From positions 1 to 64,000 of the forward strand of contig JBJFCE010000032.1 in the NCBI GenBank assembly GCA_051888775.1: 64,000 nt of DNA. The letters run 5' to 3'. Below the pieces are notes generated by a model. The model had not been told where the DNA came from, searched no databases, and worked only from the letters and a program-made list of their open reading frames with translations. Made by a program: the position numbers and the translations under genes. Of the stretch, positions 42,995 to 51,481 are shown in pieces. The DNA comes from JBJFCE01 sp051888775. GTDB taxonomy: Bacteria; Bacillota; Clostridia; Lachnospirales; Lachnospiraceae. The stretch's first letter is position 1, and every line of letters begins with the position of its first letter.

Positions 42995-43717
42995 ATGAAG
43001 TTACAACAGGTAATGAGCCGCACAAGAAAAGCTCTGGATGATTACCATATGATTCAGAACGGCGATAAGGTCGCAATTGGTATTTCAGGTGGTAAAGATT
43101 CACTTGCATTGCTTCACGCACTTGCCGGACTAAGACGCTTTTATCCCGCACACTTTGAATTATATGCAGTGACTGTTGATTTAGGATTCGGCATTCAGGA
43201 TTTTACTAAAATTGAAAATATGTGCACAGAATTAGATGTCCCATATATAAAAGTAAATACTGATATCGGAAAAATTGTTTTTGAAGACCGTAAGGAATCA
43301 AATCCCTGTGCTCTTTGTGCCAAAATGCGAAAAGGCGCCCTGAACAATCAAATGAAGGAACTCGGATGCAATAAGGTAGCCTATGCGCATCACAAAGATG
43401 ATATTGTTGCTACCATGCTGATGTCATTGATTTTTGAGGGACGTTTCCATACGTTTTCTCCGGTTACCTATCTGGATCGCATGGATATGACGGTAATCCG
43501 TCCATTCATGTATATGAATGAGGCGGATATTATCGGTTTTGTCAACAAGTATCAACTTCCTGTTGCCAAAAGTGCCTGTCCTGCGGATGGTTATACTAAG
43601 CGAAAATATGCAGAGGATCTTTTGAAAAAACTAAATCAGGAAAATCCGGGCGTCAAAGAACGAATGTTTACGGCAATCGAAAATTCATTGTACCTGCAAT
43701 ACAAAAAAGTAAATTAA
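42995..43717 (+). CDS. tRNA 2-thiocytidine biosynthesis protein TtcA family
   Basis: A PP-loop ATPase that likely thiolates tRNA. The 240 residues have the PP-loop SGGKDSLALLHAL near residue 31, the iron-sulfur/catalytic cysteines in CALCAKMRKGAL near 107, and a third cysteine in SACPADGYTKRKY near 199, the arrangement of TtcA. Relatives in Firmicutes may act on other positions, so C32 specificity is inferred. RBS AAAAAGGACGA precedes the ATG. Confidence 0.85.
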   Translation: MKLQQVMSRTRKALDDYHMIQNGDKVAIGISGGKDSLALLHALAGLRRFYPAHFELYAVTVDLGFGIQDFTKIENMCTELDVPYIKVNTDIGKIVFEDRKESNPCALCAKMRKGALNNQMKELGCNKVAYAHHKDDIVATMLMSLIFEGRFHTFSPVTYLDRMDMTVIRPFMYMNEADIIGFVNKYQLPVAKSACPADGYTKRKYAEDLLKKLNQENPGVKERMFTAIENSLYLQYKKVN

Positions 43718-43768
43718 TTGAAGCGGATAATAAAGTAGATTAAACACATAAGGAACAGAAACTAAAAA

Positions 43769-44821
43769 ATGGAACGAAATACAAATTATCATGATGAAGT
43801 AAACAAAAAAAACATTCTGCATCTGCGGGAATTACTAAGTACTCTTCCACCCTTTACCAATAAATTTTTTCATGGTATTGAAGAGCGGACTGCAACACGT
43901 ACACGAGTTGCATATGCGTATGATCTTCGCGTGTTTTTTGAATGGCTGCATGATGAAAAGCCTGCTTTTTCCGATATGGAGATTACCGAATATCCGATGA
44001 GTATTCTTGATCGCATTACAAGAGAAGATATTCAAGACTATCTCTCCTATTGTACCTATTATGTGAAGGACGGAAAAGAATATACCAATGATGAACGCGG
44101 AAAAGCCCGAAAGCTTGCCACTTTAAAGAGTTTTTACAATTTTTATTTTCAAAATGAGCTGATCACAACGAACCCGGCATCCTTAGTCCCTATGCCAAAG
44201 CTCCATGAGAAAGAAATCATCCGCCTGGATGTAGATGAGGTTGCAACATTATTGGATCAGGTGGAAGACGGTGAAAAGCTGACAAAAAAAGAACTGCAAT
44301 ATCATGAAAAGACAAAAGTGCGGGATCTTGCTATTATGACACTGCTTCTCGGTACCGGAATCCGTGTCTCGGAATTCGTCGGTTTGAATATGAATGATAT
44401 TGATTATAAAAATAACCGTATCAAAGTGCGCAGAAAGGGCGGATATGAAGCCTACGTTTATTTCGGCGACGAGGTTCATGAAGCACTTGCCTCATACCAT
44501 GAGCAGCGTAAACATATGATTCCTGCAAGCGGGCATGAGGATGCCATGTTTCTTTCAATTCAAAACAAGCGTATTACTACCCGTGCTGTTGAAAATCTGG
44601 TAAAAAAATATGCTTCCCGGGTTACGACTATGAAAAAAATTACGCCACATAAACTAAGAAGTACCTATGGCACGAATCTTTATCGTGAATCCGGAGATAT
44701 TTATCTGGTTGCAGATGTTCTCGGCCACAAAGATGTAAATACAACCAGAAAACACTATGCTGCCATTGACGAAGAGCGCGGCCGCATAGCAAGTAAACTG
44801 GTTCATCTGCGAAAGGATTAA
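43769..44821 (+). CDS. Tyrosine recombinase, Xer-like
   Basis: A 350-residue site-specific recombinase. The N-terminal core-binding domain (about 5-150) starts LLSTLPPFTNKFF. The catalytic domain has Arg in GTGIRVSEFV near 196, Lys in RRKGGYE near 222, HKLRSTYGTNL near 293, and GHKDVNTTRKHYA with the nucleophilic Tyr near 331. The complete set suggests an active enzyme. Its length and N-terminus recall single-recombinase XerS-type proteins more than XerC/XerD (about 300 residues). No phage or transposon genes surround it, so a housekeeping role is plausible. Its stop overlaps the convergent NUDIX gene by 4 nt. Confidence 0.85.
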   Translation: MERNTNYHDEVNKKNILHLRELLSTLPPFTNKFFHGIEERTATRTRVAYAYDLRVFFEWLHDEKPAFSDMEITEYPMSILDRITREDIQDYLSYCTYYVKDGKEYTNDERGKARKLATLKSFYNFYFQNELITTNPASLVPMPKLHEKEIIRLDVDEVATLLDQVEDGEKLTKKELQYHEKTKVRDLAIMTLLLGTGIRVSEFVGLNMNDIDYKNNRIKVRRKGGYEAYVYFGDEVHEALASYHEQRKHMIPASGHEDAMFLSIQNKRITTRAVENLVKKYASRVTTMKKITPHKLRSTYGTNLYRESGDIYLVADVLGHKDVNTTRKHYAAIDEERGRIASKLVHLRKD

Positions 44822-45381
44822 TGATACTGTTCGCTCATACAGAATTGGTAAGCAGCAAGTTGACTACGGCTGCTGAAGGCTTCCGTTTCCAGCATTGCTG
44901 CAATTTCCTTTGCACTATAAAATGCAGCTCGTATTTCTTCGTTCTCTGAAAAATGTTCGTTGGAAATATTCCCCTCTGCTTCCACATAGACAATATTTGT
45001 CATAATGTCAGAAATTGCAACCGCAGAGTAAGATGCCGGAAGGATTTTTGTGATTTTCTTAACAGTAAGCCCGGTTTCCTCGTACAGTTCTCTCGCTGCA
45101 CATTCTTCGATTGTTTCACCGGGATTGATCATTCCCGCACAGAGATTATACACAGAGCGATTGATTGCCATCCGAAATTCTTTTAACAGTAACAATTTAT
45201 GATCCATCGTTACGATCATGGAAATCCCACTGGATTTTTTTCCGAGTTCTTCCGGTGAAGCAATCTCTCTTCTGCTTACTATTTCATAATGTTTTTCTTT
45301 TCCGAGACGGTTTTCATATACTAGTTCATATCGATGCAAATATTTTCCGCCGTCCACTTTATTCATTCGTATCAGTTTCAT
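44818..45381 (-). CDS. NUDIX hydrolase, ADP-ribose pyrophosphatase-like
   Basis: A 187-residue hydrolase of nucleoside diphosphate derivatives. The Nudix box is complete: GMINPGETIEECAARELYEETGL at about residues 83-105. The N-terminal beta part (YELVYENRLGKEKHYEIVSRRE) resembles ADP-ribose pyrophosphatases. The AAGGGAG ahead of its ATG lies inside the end of the RNase G gene, which it overlaps by 23 nt, so the two are coupled. The exact substrate is unknown. Confidence 0.88.
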   Translation of the reverse strand: MKLIRMNKVDGGKYLHRYELVYENRLGKEKHYEIVSRREIASPEELGKKSSGISMIVTMDHKLLLLKEFRMAINRSVYNLCAGMINPGETIEECAARELYEETGLTVKKITKILPASYSAVAISDIMTNIVYVEAEGNISNEHFSENEEIRAAFYSAKEIAAMLETEAFSSRSQLAAYQFCMSEQYH

Positions 45382-46618
45382 TATACTGCTCCCTTAGGGT
45401 TTTATTGATCTTTTTCCGGGTAATTTCAACTAATCCAAGTGGGGTCATATCAATCACATTTGTCTGTACCGGATCGAATGCTACATAATCTCTGAGCAGA
45501 TCCAACAATGCTTGATTATGTTCGGCATCTTTCATGTTAATAAAATCAACAAGGATCATACCGGATAGATTACGCAGTCTCAATTGTCTGGCAACTTCTT
45601 TTGCAGCTTCTATATTGACATTGAAGACTGCCTGTTCCCTGTCTTTTTTTTCGGTATATTTTCCGGTATTTACATCAATTGCTGTCAGACTTTCTGTCGG
45701 CTCAATGACAAGATATCCTCCGCATTTCAGCCATACATTTTTACAAAGGGCATTTTCAATCTTCTCACCCAGTTTATAAAAGTTTAAAAGGGACATGCTC
45801 TTATTCTCAAATAAAAGGAGTTTACTCACTTCTTCCGGAGCATATACATGCAGATAATCCGATAATGACTGATAAATTACAGGGTCATCGGTGATCACAC
45901 GCTGATAATCCAGACCATATGTATCCCTCAGTTTTTCAATATAAGCATTCAGAGGTTGATACAAAACGCTGTAAGTAGTGCGCGAATCTGCATATTGTAT
46001 AATATGTTCCAGTTTCTGCCTAAGTAGCTCCAATTCCCGAAGCAATGGTTCTATATCATGTAAAAGCGTTGCATTAGTACGTAAAATAATTCCATAAGGA
46101 TAATCCTTATAGGTATCTTGAAGAGCTTCTTTTAGACGTTTTGCCTGTTTCGGTGTTGCCTTTTTGGAAATGTGAAACTGCCTGTTTTTATAATGGATAA
46201 CTACATACTTACCCGAAATACTTAAATCTGTGGACAAAACCGGATCTTTGGTTTTAACTGCATCCTTAATGATTTGCACAAGGATCTGCTCTCCCTGTTT
46301 CGGGATATTCCCCGTAATTTCATCATAGGGCAAAAAACCGCGTTTTCCGGGTGCAAGTTCGACAAACACTGCTTGAATATTTTCCAGCTTATTTAAGACC
46401 TTTCCGATCAGGATCGTACCGGTTGCCAAAGATTGCTGTTCTCTGGCACAAAAAGAAGCCTGAATCAGCTTATCATTTTGACAAAGTGCTGACAGAATAC
46501 GCCCCTTATAGGAGGTAATGTAGTAATCTCCCCTTATCTTTGAGCTTGTTTCTGCTCCTGCTTTTTGTTCTCCGGATCCGGTCTTTTGCTGTTGTTCTGT
46601 TATTACTGTGTATGCCAT
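45359..46618 (-). CDS. Ribonuclease G/E family, short form
   Basis: An endoribonuclease of the RNase E/G family, 419 residues. An S1-like domain lies at about 35-120 (GTILIGKVLNKLENIQAVFVELAPGKRGFLPYDE). The catalytic Mg-binding residues are in TAIDVNTGKYTEK near 313 and ILVDFINMKD near 355. The protein stops just after LGLVEITRKKINKTL, where the zinc-link CPxC and small domain of E. coli RNase E/G would begin; no such cysteines are present. It lies in the common radical-SAM-RNase G order, but rplU is not next to it here. Confidence 0.9.
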   Translation of the reverse strand: MAYTVITEQQQKTGSGEQKAGAETSSKIRGDYYITSYKGRILSALCQNDKLIQASFCAREQQSLATGTILIGKVLNKLENIQAVFVELAPGKRGFLPYDEITGNIPKQGEQILVQIIKDAVKTKDPVLSTDLSISGKYVVIHYKNRQFHISKKATPKQAKRLKEALQDTYKDYPYGIILRTNATLLHDIEPLLRELELLRQKLEHIIQYADSRTTYSVLYQPLNAYIEKLRDTYGLDYQRVITDDPVIYQSLSDYLHVYAPEEVSKLLLFENKSMSLLNFYKLGEKIENALCKNVWLKCGGYLVIEPTESLTAIDVNTGKYTEKKDREQAVFNVNIEAAKEVARQLRLRNLSGMILVDFINMKDAEHNQALLDLLRDYVAFDPVQTNVIDMTPLGLVEITRKKINKTLREQYNETDTNE

Positions 46619-46667
46619 ACGTACTGATCATTCCTTTTATGATAGGTAATGCCATATATCTTACTTT

Positions 46668-46767
46668 TCTGTTGCTCTATTTTAAAAAATATTCTGTTGC
46701 TTTATTTTTTTAAATTTTCTGTTACTATATTTTTGAAAATTTTCCGTTGCTTTATCTTTTAGAAGAC
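46668..46767. repeat. Tandem repeat, four copies of about 25 bp
   Basis: Copies begin TCTGTTGC at 46668, 46693 and 46718 (the last as TCTGTTAC) and TCCGTTGC at 46743, exactly 25 bp apart, each followed by a T-rich then A-rich tail. The fourth copy covers the stop codon and last codons of the TIGR03936 gene. The array fills most of the space between that gene and the RNase G gene. Confidence 0.85.
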
Positions 46768-47457
46768 TTGTCCGACGCTACCAAGTGGTTTGAATGTTTC
46801 ACTCTGTTCATCACGCAGATAAGTTTCCGTACGATGAATACAAAGGTCAAATACGCCCGGTTGCAGATCATACTCCCGATATAATGCTTCCACAACCATT
46901 GTAGGCTTAATGTTTCCCGCAGAGCTGGCATCCACTAACAGATAAATTGTATTCTCAGAAATCAGATGAATATCATATACGGAAGCCTTGATATCCAATT
47001 CGATTTCACTCTTCTGTGTCTTTTTCAGATACGGTACATGCTCCTGTTTCTGAAAAAGACAGATTGCATCCGAAAGAGAAAAATCCGGCTGACAGCCCTC
47101 TCTAAATGTAATCTCATATCCTGCCGCGGCAACACTTGCCATAGCATTTTTACAATGCTCAGGTAAAGCAAGTACTTCCAATACTTCAATTCCCTCTGCC
47201 ATGGTATCATTCAGACGCTTTTTCATATCCTCTGAGGTTGTTACAGAGTTCACTTCTATATCAAAATATTCTCCGTCGCTTGTCAGTCCGACACCGAGCG
47301 GTGCCGCAAAAGACATAATCTGATGTGGTGAAAAGCCGGCAGAATAAGCAACATCAATGCCGGCACGTCGTATTGCCTTCTGAAAATAACGCATAACATC
47401 CAGATGACCGATGAACTTTAAAGCTCCGTGCTTCGTAAATTTAACACGTACCTTCAT
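46759..47457 (-). CDS. TIGR03936 family radical-SAM-associated protein (DUF2344)
   Basis: A 232-residue protein beginning KVRVKFTKHGALKFIGHLDVMRYFQKAIRRAGI, the DUF2344 signature, with YSAGFSPHQIMSFAAPLGVGLTSDGEY following. It has no radical SAM motif itself and is nearly always encoded beside the TIGR03960 radical SAM protein, as here; the joint function is unresolved. GGGGGCAGGA supports the ATG at 47457. It overlaps the upstream gene by 17 nt, and its 3' end runs into the tandem repeat. Confidence 0.9.
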   Translation of the reverse strand: MKVRVKFTKHGALKFIGHLDVMRYFQKAIRRAGIDVAYSAGFSPHQIMSFAAPLGVGLTSDGEYFDIEVNSVTTSEDMKKRLNDTMAEGIEVLEVLALPEHCKNAMASVAAAGYEITFREGCQPDFSLSDAICLFQKQEHVPYLKKTQKSEIELDIKASVYDIHLISENTIYLLVDASSAGNIKPTMVVEALYREYDLQPGVFDLCIHRTETYLRDEQSETFKPLGSVGQVF

Positions 47458-49330
47458 GTTCCTGCCCCCTTTCTTCAAAGCAGATTCCGCACCCGAATCG
47501 TGCCGCTCCGCACGCATTACACTGAAGCTTACAGTTAGGAGTTACGGTTTCATTCAGCGCGCGCTCCCATTCTTTTTTCAGAAATTCCTTGGTTACGCCG
47601 CAATCAATAAAGTCCCAGGGAAATACTTCATCCAGAGAACGTTCACGCGTTGTATAGAAATCAATATCAAGTCCACACTCTTCGAAGGCCTTCAGCCATT
47701 CATCATGCTTATAGTATTCACTCCATGCATCAAAATAACAACCACGCTTATATGCATTTAAGATAACCTCACTCACACGTCTGTCACCACGGGCGAATAC
47801 ACCTTCCAGTACGGAAACATCCGCTTCATGCCAATTATATTTGATACTGCGCTGATTCAACTGCTCGCTGATCGCACGTCTGGTCTGATATGCTTTCTCA
47901 ATATAAGTTTCCTTGTGATGCATCGTTGCCCACTGAAACGGAGTAAAAGGCTTTGGAATAAAGAATGAGGTACTGACCACGATCTGTACTTTCTCTCTCC
48001 TTTTTTCCTTTGGTACAGTTTCAAAAAAGGCTGCCGCAATTTTGTTGGCAAGTTCCGCAATACCACGGATATCTTCCTCTGTTTCTGTCGGGAGTCCGAG
48101 CATAAAATATAACTTGACTCTTGTCCATCCGCCTTCAAACGCCTGAACGGCACCATTTAAAATGACTGATTCGGTCAATCCTTTATTGATAACATTTCTA
48201 AGTCTTTGAGAACCTGCTTCCGGTGCAAAAGTCAGACTACTTTTCCTGATATCCTGCACCTTGCTCATAACATCCAGCGAAAAAGCATCGATTCGCAAAG
48301 AAGGAAGTGAAATATTAACCTTCTTCTCTCGACATTCATCAATCAGGAAATTAACCAGTTCCGGAAGTGAAGAATAGTCGGAAGAGCTTAGGGAACTCAA
48401 AGAAATTTCTTCATAACCGGTATTGTCCAGCATGGAAATTGCATATTTTTTTAACAAATCAACATTGCGTTCCCGCACCGGGCGGTACAACTGACCGGCC
48501 TGACAGAAACGACAGCCGCGGATACAGCCGCGTTGAATTTCCAACACTACTCTATCCTGTGTGCATTTTATAAAAGGAACGACCGGCTTTAATGGATAAT
48601 ACGTATCAGAAACATCGGTAACAAGCTCTTTTCGGATCGTTTTAGGGAGTCCTTCCACTGTTGGGTTCATGGATGCAACTGTACCGTCTTCGTGATACGT
48701 CACTTCATAAAAAGCCGGCGCATAGATTCCCGGAAGCTTTCCTGCTTCTATCAAAAATGCTTCCCGTGTTGCTCCCTCTTTTCTCATCCGTTTATACAGA
48801 TCCAGAAGATTGCGATACTGCGTCTCGCCCTCTCCGATATAGAACAGATCAAAAAAAGGAGCGATCGGCTCAGGATTGTAAGTACACGGACCGCCACCGA
48901 TCACAATCGGATCCTCCCATGTACGCTCTGTTGCTTTTAACGGAATCTGTGACAAATCCAACACCTGCAAAATATTGGTATAGCACATCTCATACTGGAT
49001 TGTAATGCCCAGAAAATCAAAAGAACGAATCGGATCCTGAGATTCCAATGCGAATAAAGGAATATTACGCTCGCGCATAATCCGGTCAGCATCCATCCAT
49101 GGAGAATAGACACGTTCACACCACGTGTCCTCCCATTGATTGAACATATCATATAAAATCTGGATTCCGAGATGGGACATGCCGATCTCATAAACATCCG
49201 GAAAGCACATACAGAAACGGATATCTATCTGCTCTTTATCCTTCATAACACTGTTGATTTCATTTCCGATATAACGCGCCGGTTTCTCTATTGTCAATAA
49301 TACCTCATCCGGTAAGGCTAATTTTCTCAT
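47441..49330 (-). CDS. TIGR03960 family B12-binding radical SAM protein
   Basis: A 629-residue radical SAM protein. The N-terminal part (residues 1-230) contains a cobalamin-binding-like Rossmann region (FCMCFPDVYEIGMSHLGIQILYDMFN). The cluster motif CxxxCxxC is in RGCIRGCRFCQAGQ near residue 270, followed by SLSSSDYSSLPELV and the TIM barrel. The C-terminal cysteines (CNACGAARFGCGICFEERG) may bind a second cluster or metal. The natural substrate is not known. Hairpin repeat C lies 61 bp upstream. Confidence 0.9.
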   Translation of the reverse strand: MRKLALPDEVLLTIEKPARYIGNEINSVMKDKEQIDIRFCMCFPDVYEIGMSHLGIQILYDMFNQWEDTWCERVYSPWMDADRIMRERNIPLFALESQDPIRSFDFLGITIQYEMCYTNILQVLDLSQIPLKATERTWEDPIVIGGGPCTYNPEPIAPFFDLFYIGEGETQYRNLLDLYKRMRKEGATREAFLIEAGKLPGIYAPAFYEVTYHEDGTVASMNPTVEGLPKTIRKELVTDVSDTYYPLKPVVPFIKCTQDRVVLEIQRGCIRGCRFCQAGQLYRPVRERNVDLLKKYAISMLDNTGYEEISLSSLSSSDYSSLPELVNFLIDECREKKVNISLPSLRIDAFSLDVMSKVQDIRKSSLTFAPEAGSQRLRNVINKGLTESVILNGAVQAFEGGWTRVKLYFMLGLPTETEEDIRGIAELANKIAAAFFETVPKEKRREKVQIVVSTSFFIPKPFTPFQWATMHHKETYIEKAYQTRRAISEQLNQRSIKYNWHEADVSVLEGVFARGDRRVSEVILNAYKRGCYFDAWSEYYKHDEWLKAFEECGLDIDFYTTRERSLDEVFPWDFIDCGVTKEFLKKEWERALNETVTPNCKLQCNACGAARFGCGICFEERGQEHEGTC

Positions 49331-49630
49331 ACTTGTATCTTTAACGGTTTGTCCGTTCTCCTTTCATTCTAAGAATTTGCCTGATAACCTCGAAACGCTG
49401 TCGGCAGGGCGGAAGGCTTCTCCACATATCTGTCAGTTGGCAGGTACTGTGAGTCCGTCGGTACTTAGGTGCCGTATTTTGGCACCTTATGTACCGTTAC
49501 GGGCGAGGTGTAGCGAAAGCGTGCCTGCCAACTGACAGATATGTGGAGAAGCCTTCCGCCCTGCCGACAGCGTTTCAAAATTGCTCATAATAATTTTCTG
49601 GGCAATCTTATACTTGCAAATCCTACCTTA
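49331..49630. other. Intergenic region occupied by hairpin repeat C
   Basis: These 300 bp between two - strand genes consist mainly of the hairpin element 49392-49576. The rest is short AT-rich flank with CGTTCTCCTTTC near 49350, which on the - strand is the RBS-like GAAAGGAGAACG ahead of the radical SAM gene. Confidence 0.7.
49392..49576. repeat. Long-hairpin repeat, complete copy C
   Basis: The arms 49392-49444 and 49524-49576 are perfectly complementary over 53 bp. The 79-bp core, 49445-49523, is identical to that of copy B except for one base (GAGTCC instead of GAGCCC), and that change keeps a G-U pair in the inner stem. Arms of B and C share only a CTGTCGGCAGG block and scattered bases. 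Relative to local transcription this copy is in the opposite orientation to copy B. Confidence 0.95.
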
Positions 49631-49975
49631 TCATTCTTCTAAAGTATACGGTAACCGGAGCTGAAAATCAAATAGTTTTATATCTGAGCTTTCACTGATG
49701 ATATTGATAACCTTCGTTTCGGAAAGAGTCCCGATTGAAATACCACCATATTGCATCAAAAGATAACCAAGGAACATCAAAACGGCAAAAAAAGTACGAA
49801 CCTTTAATGATGAGATTCCGGTTCCGACAAACTCCTCAGATACAGAAATCCCATCTGAAGAACCTTTTCCGTTGGAAAGGATTTCTCTTCGTACCTGTAT
49901 TGCGTTTTGATTGTTGTCCACATCTGCTCTTAGTTTTTGCAATAATCGAAGTTTATCCTCTACCGTAACATCCAT
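49631..49975 (-). CDS. Small membrane-anchored protein of unknown function
   Basis: A 114-residue protein not recognised. It begins MDVTVEDKLRLLQKLRADVDNNQNAIQVRREIL, a likely helical cytoplasmic part, has one membrane segment (about 63-80, VRTFFAVLMFLGYLLMQYG) and a short outer tail. The ATG at 49975 has AGGAGG 8 nt upstream, which supports expression. It stands alone between the his operon terminator side and hairpin repeat C. Confidence 0.75.
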   Translation of the reverse strand: MDVTVEDKLRLLQKLRADVDNNQNAIQVRREILSNGKGSSDGISVSEEFVGTGISSLKVRTFFAVLMFLGYLLMQYGGISIGTLSETKVINIISESSDIKLFDFQLRLPYTLEE

Positions 49976-50093
49976 TTTTGATGCCTCCTGACAATGTAAC
50001 GCTGACATGATCTGCAACCACTGCACTTTGGTGATAAGTTGCAGCAAGTTTTTTCTTTGTCATAGCGTATGTAAAAATCAGGATATTAGAACC

Positions 50094-50126
50094 AAAAAGC
50101 AGGAAATCCGTTTCCGAATTTCCTGC
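50094..50126 (-). terminator. Terminator of the histidine operon
   Basis: On the - strand, GCAGGAAAT pairs with ATTTCCTGC (50099-50126), followed by CTTTTTGG. It lies 17 bp after the hisIE stop codon. Confidence 0.85.
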
Positions 50127-50142
50127 CAAACATACTTTTTAT

Positions 50143-51423
50143 TTACCGGTTTGCAAGCTCCCTTGTAATCTCTTCCCATGTAACTCCTTTTTCTACCATC
50201 AGTACCATGACATGATAGAGAAAATCAGAAATTTCATACTTAATTTCATCCGGATTCGGATTCTTGGCTGCAATGACGATTTCGGTTGCTTCTTCTCCGA
50301 CCTTTTTTAAGATCTTATCTATTCCTTTATCAAACAGATAATTGGTATATGATCCTTCCTTAGGATGAAGCTTGCGATCCTGAATAATATCAAAAACAGA
50401 TTTAAATACCGTCAGTGGATTTTCATCATCATATTCCTTTTTCAGAATCTCGTTAAAAAAGCAACTGTGATTTCCGGTATGACAAGCGGCACCGATCTGT
50501 GACACCTTTGCAAGCAGTGTATCGAAATCACAGTCGGCAGAAAGCTCCTTTACATATTGATAATGTCCGCTCGTATCTCCTTTGACCCATAACTGCTTAC
50601 GGCTTCTGCTGTAATAGGTCATCTTGCCGGTACGAAGCGTCATTTCATATGCCTCTTTCGTCATATAGGCAACCATCAATACTTCTCCGGTCTTATAATC
50701 CTGCGTGACAACCGGCAGCATCCCGTCGGAATTCAGTTTGAATGTACTCCATGGCATGCAGTTTTCATAGGAATTGACTTCAATCCCGTTTTCCAAACAC
50801 AGATGCTTTAAAGAACCGATTTCTTTGACGTTATCATTTACAACCGTTCCGGTAATACCGCATACGGAGTAGATCCCGAGATATTCCAGTACTTTATCAA
50901 GCGAAACTTCCGGAAGCATCGCAATAAACGGCATATTGACAGAAGCAATACAACTGCTTAGTGCTGCCGGATTAATACATAACAGCTCACTGACATACGT
51001 ATCCAGAAGCGTCTGCTCTTTCGCAACTACGGACGGATCTGCAAAAGAGGCAACGATCTTATCCTTACCAAATTTCTGAGAGACTTCCTGCGTAATATCA
51101 ATATTACTCTGCTTGCTGTAATTTAAACAGGCTTTTGCACAGCCGGCATACAGAAGCTTTTTTACATCCTCCATACGCTTGACATTTCCGGCGCCGATTA
51201 CGGGAGCCTGACTTTTTTCACAAATCTGCTTGATCAGACCGAGGGCTTCTTCGTGCTCTTCATCCGTGGTCGAAAAATCAAATACCAGAATCTCGTCCGC
51301 ATCGTTATCACTGTAATATGCAGCAAGTGCAACCGGATCTTCATGAATTACTGTATGATCCGAAAAATGCTTCACTGCCTTTGTATGATCCAAAAAAATA
51401 CATGGAATAAATAACTTTTTCAT
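50143..51423 (-). CDS. hisIE: HisIE with an N-terminal HisA/HisF-like barrel part
   Basis: Performs steps two and three of histidine synthesis. Residues about 215-325 are phosphoribosyl-AMP cyclohydrolase, with YYSRSRKQLWVKGDTSGH, SADCDFDTL and the zinc motif CHTGNHSCF. Residues about 335-426 are phosphoribosyl-ATP pyrophosphatase, with KKVGEEATEIVIAAKN. The extra N-terminal 210 residues start KKLFIPCIFLDHTKAVKHF and contain ADEILVFDFSTTDEE, like HisF/HisA barrels, but lack recognisable phosphate-binding GDG.xxGxD-type loops. It may be a degenerate barrel. Fusions of this kind are uncommon outside this lineage as far as I know. Last gene of the operon. Confidence 0.88.
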   Translation of the reverse strand: MKKLFIPCIFLDHTKAVKHFSDHTVIHEDPVALAAYYSDNDADEILVFDFSTTDEEHEEALGLIKQICEKSQAPVIGAGNVKRMEDVKKLLYAGCAKACLNYSKQSNIDITQEVSQKFGKDKIVASFADPSVVAKEQTLLDTYVSELLCINPAALSSCIASVNMPFIAMLPEVSLDKVLEYLGIYSVCGITGTVVNDNVKEIGSLKHLCLENGIEVNSYENCMPWSTFKLNSDGMLPVVTQDYKTGEVLMVAYMTKEAYEMTLRTGKMTYYSRSRKQLWVKGDTSGHYQYVKELSADCDFDTLLAKVSQIGAACHTGNHSCFFNEILKKEYDDENPLTVFKSVFDIIQDRKLHPKEGSYTNYLFDKGIDKILKKVGEEATEIVIAAKNPNPDEIKYEISDFLYHVMVLMVEKGVTWEEITRELANR

Positions 51424-51481
51424 ATCATAAACTCCTTTACCGGATTGCCGCTGTTCATAGTCCGGTATCCGATCTTTTTAT

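Noticed and set aside
43769..44821. Prophage or integrative element marked by the recombinase
   Set aside because: No phage, conjugation or att-like repeats were found on either side; neighbours are ordinary housekeeping genes.
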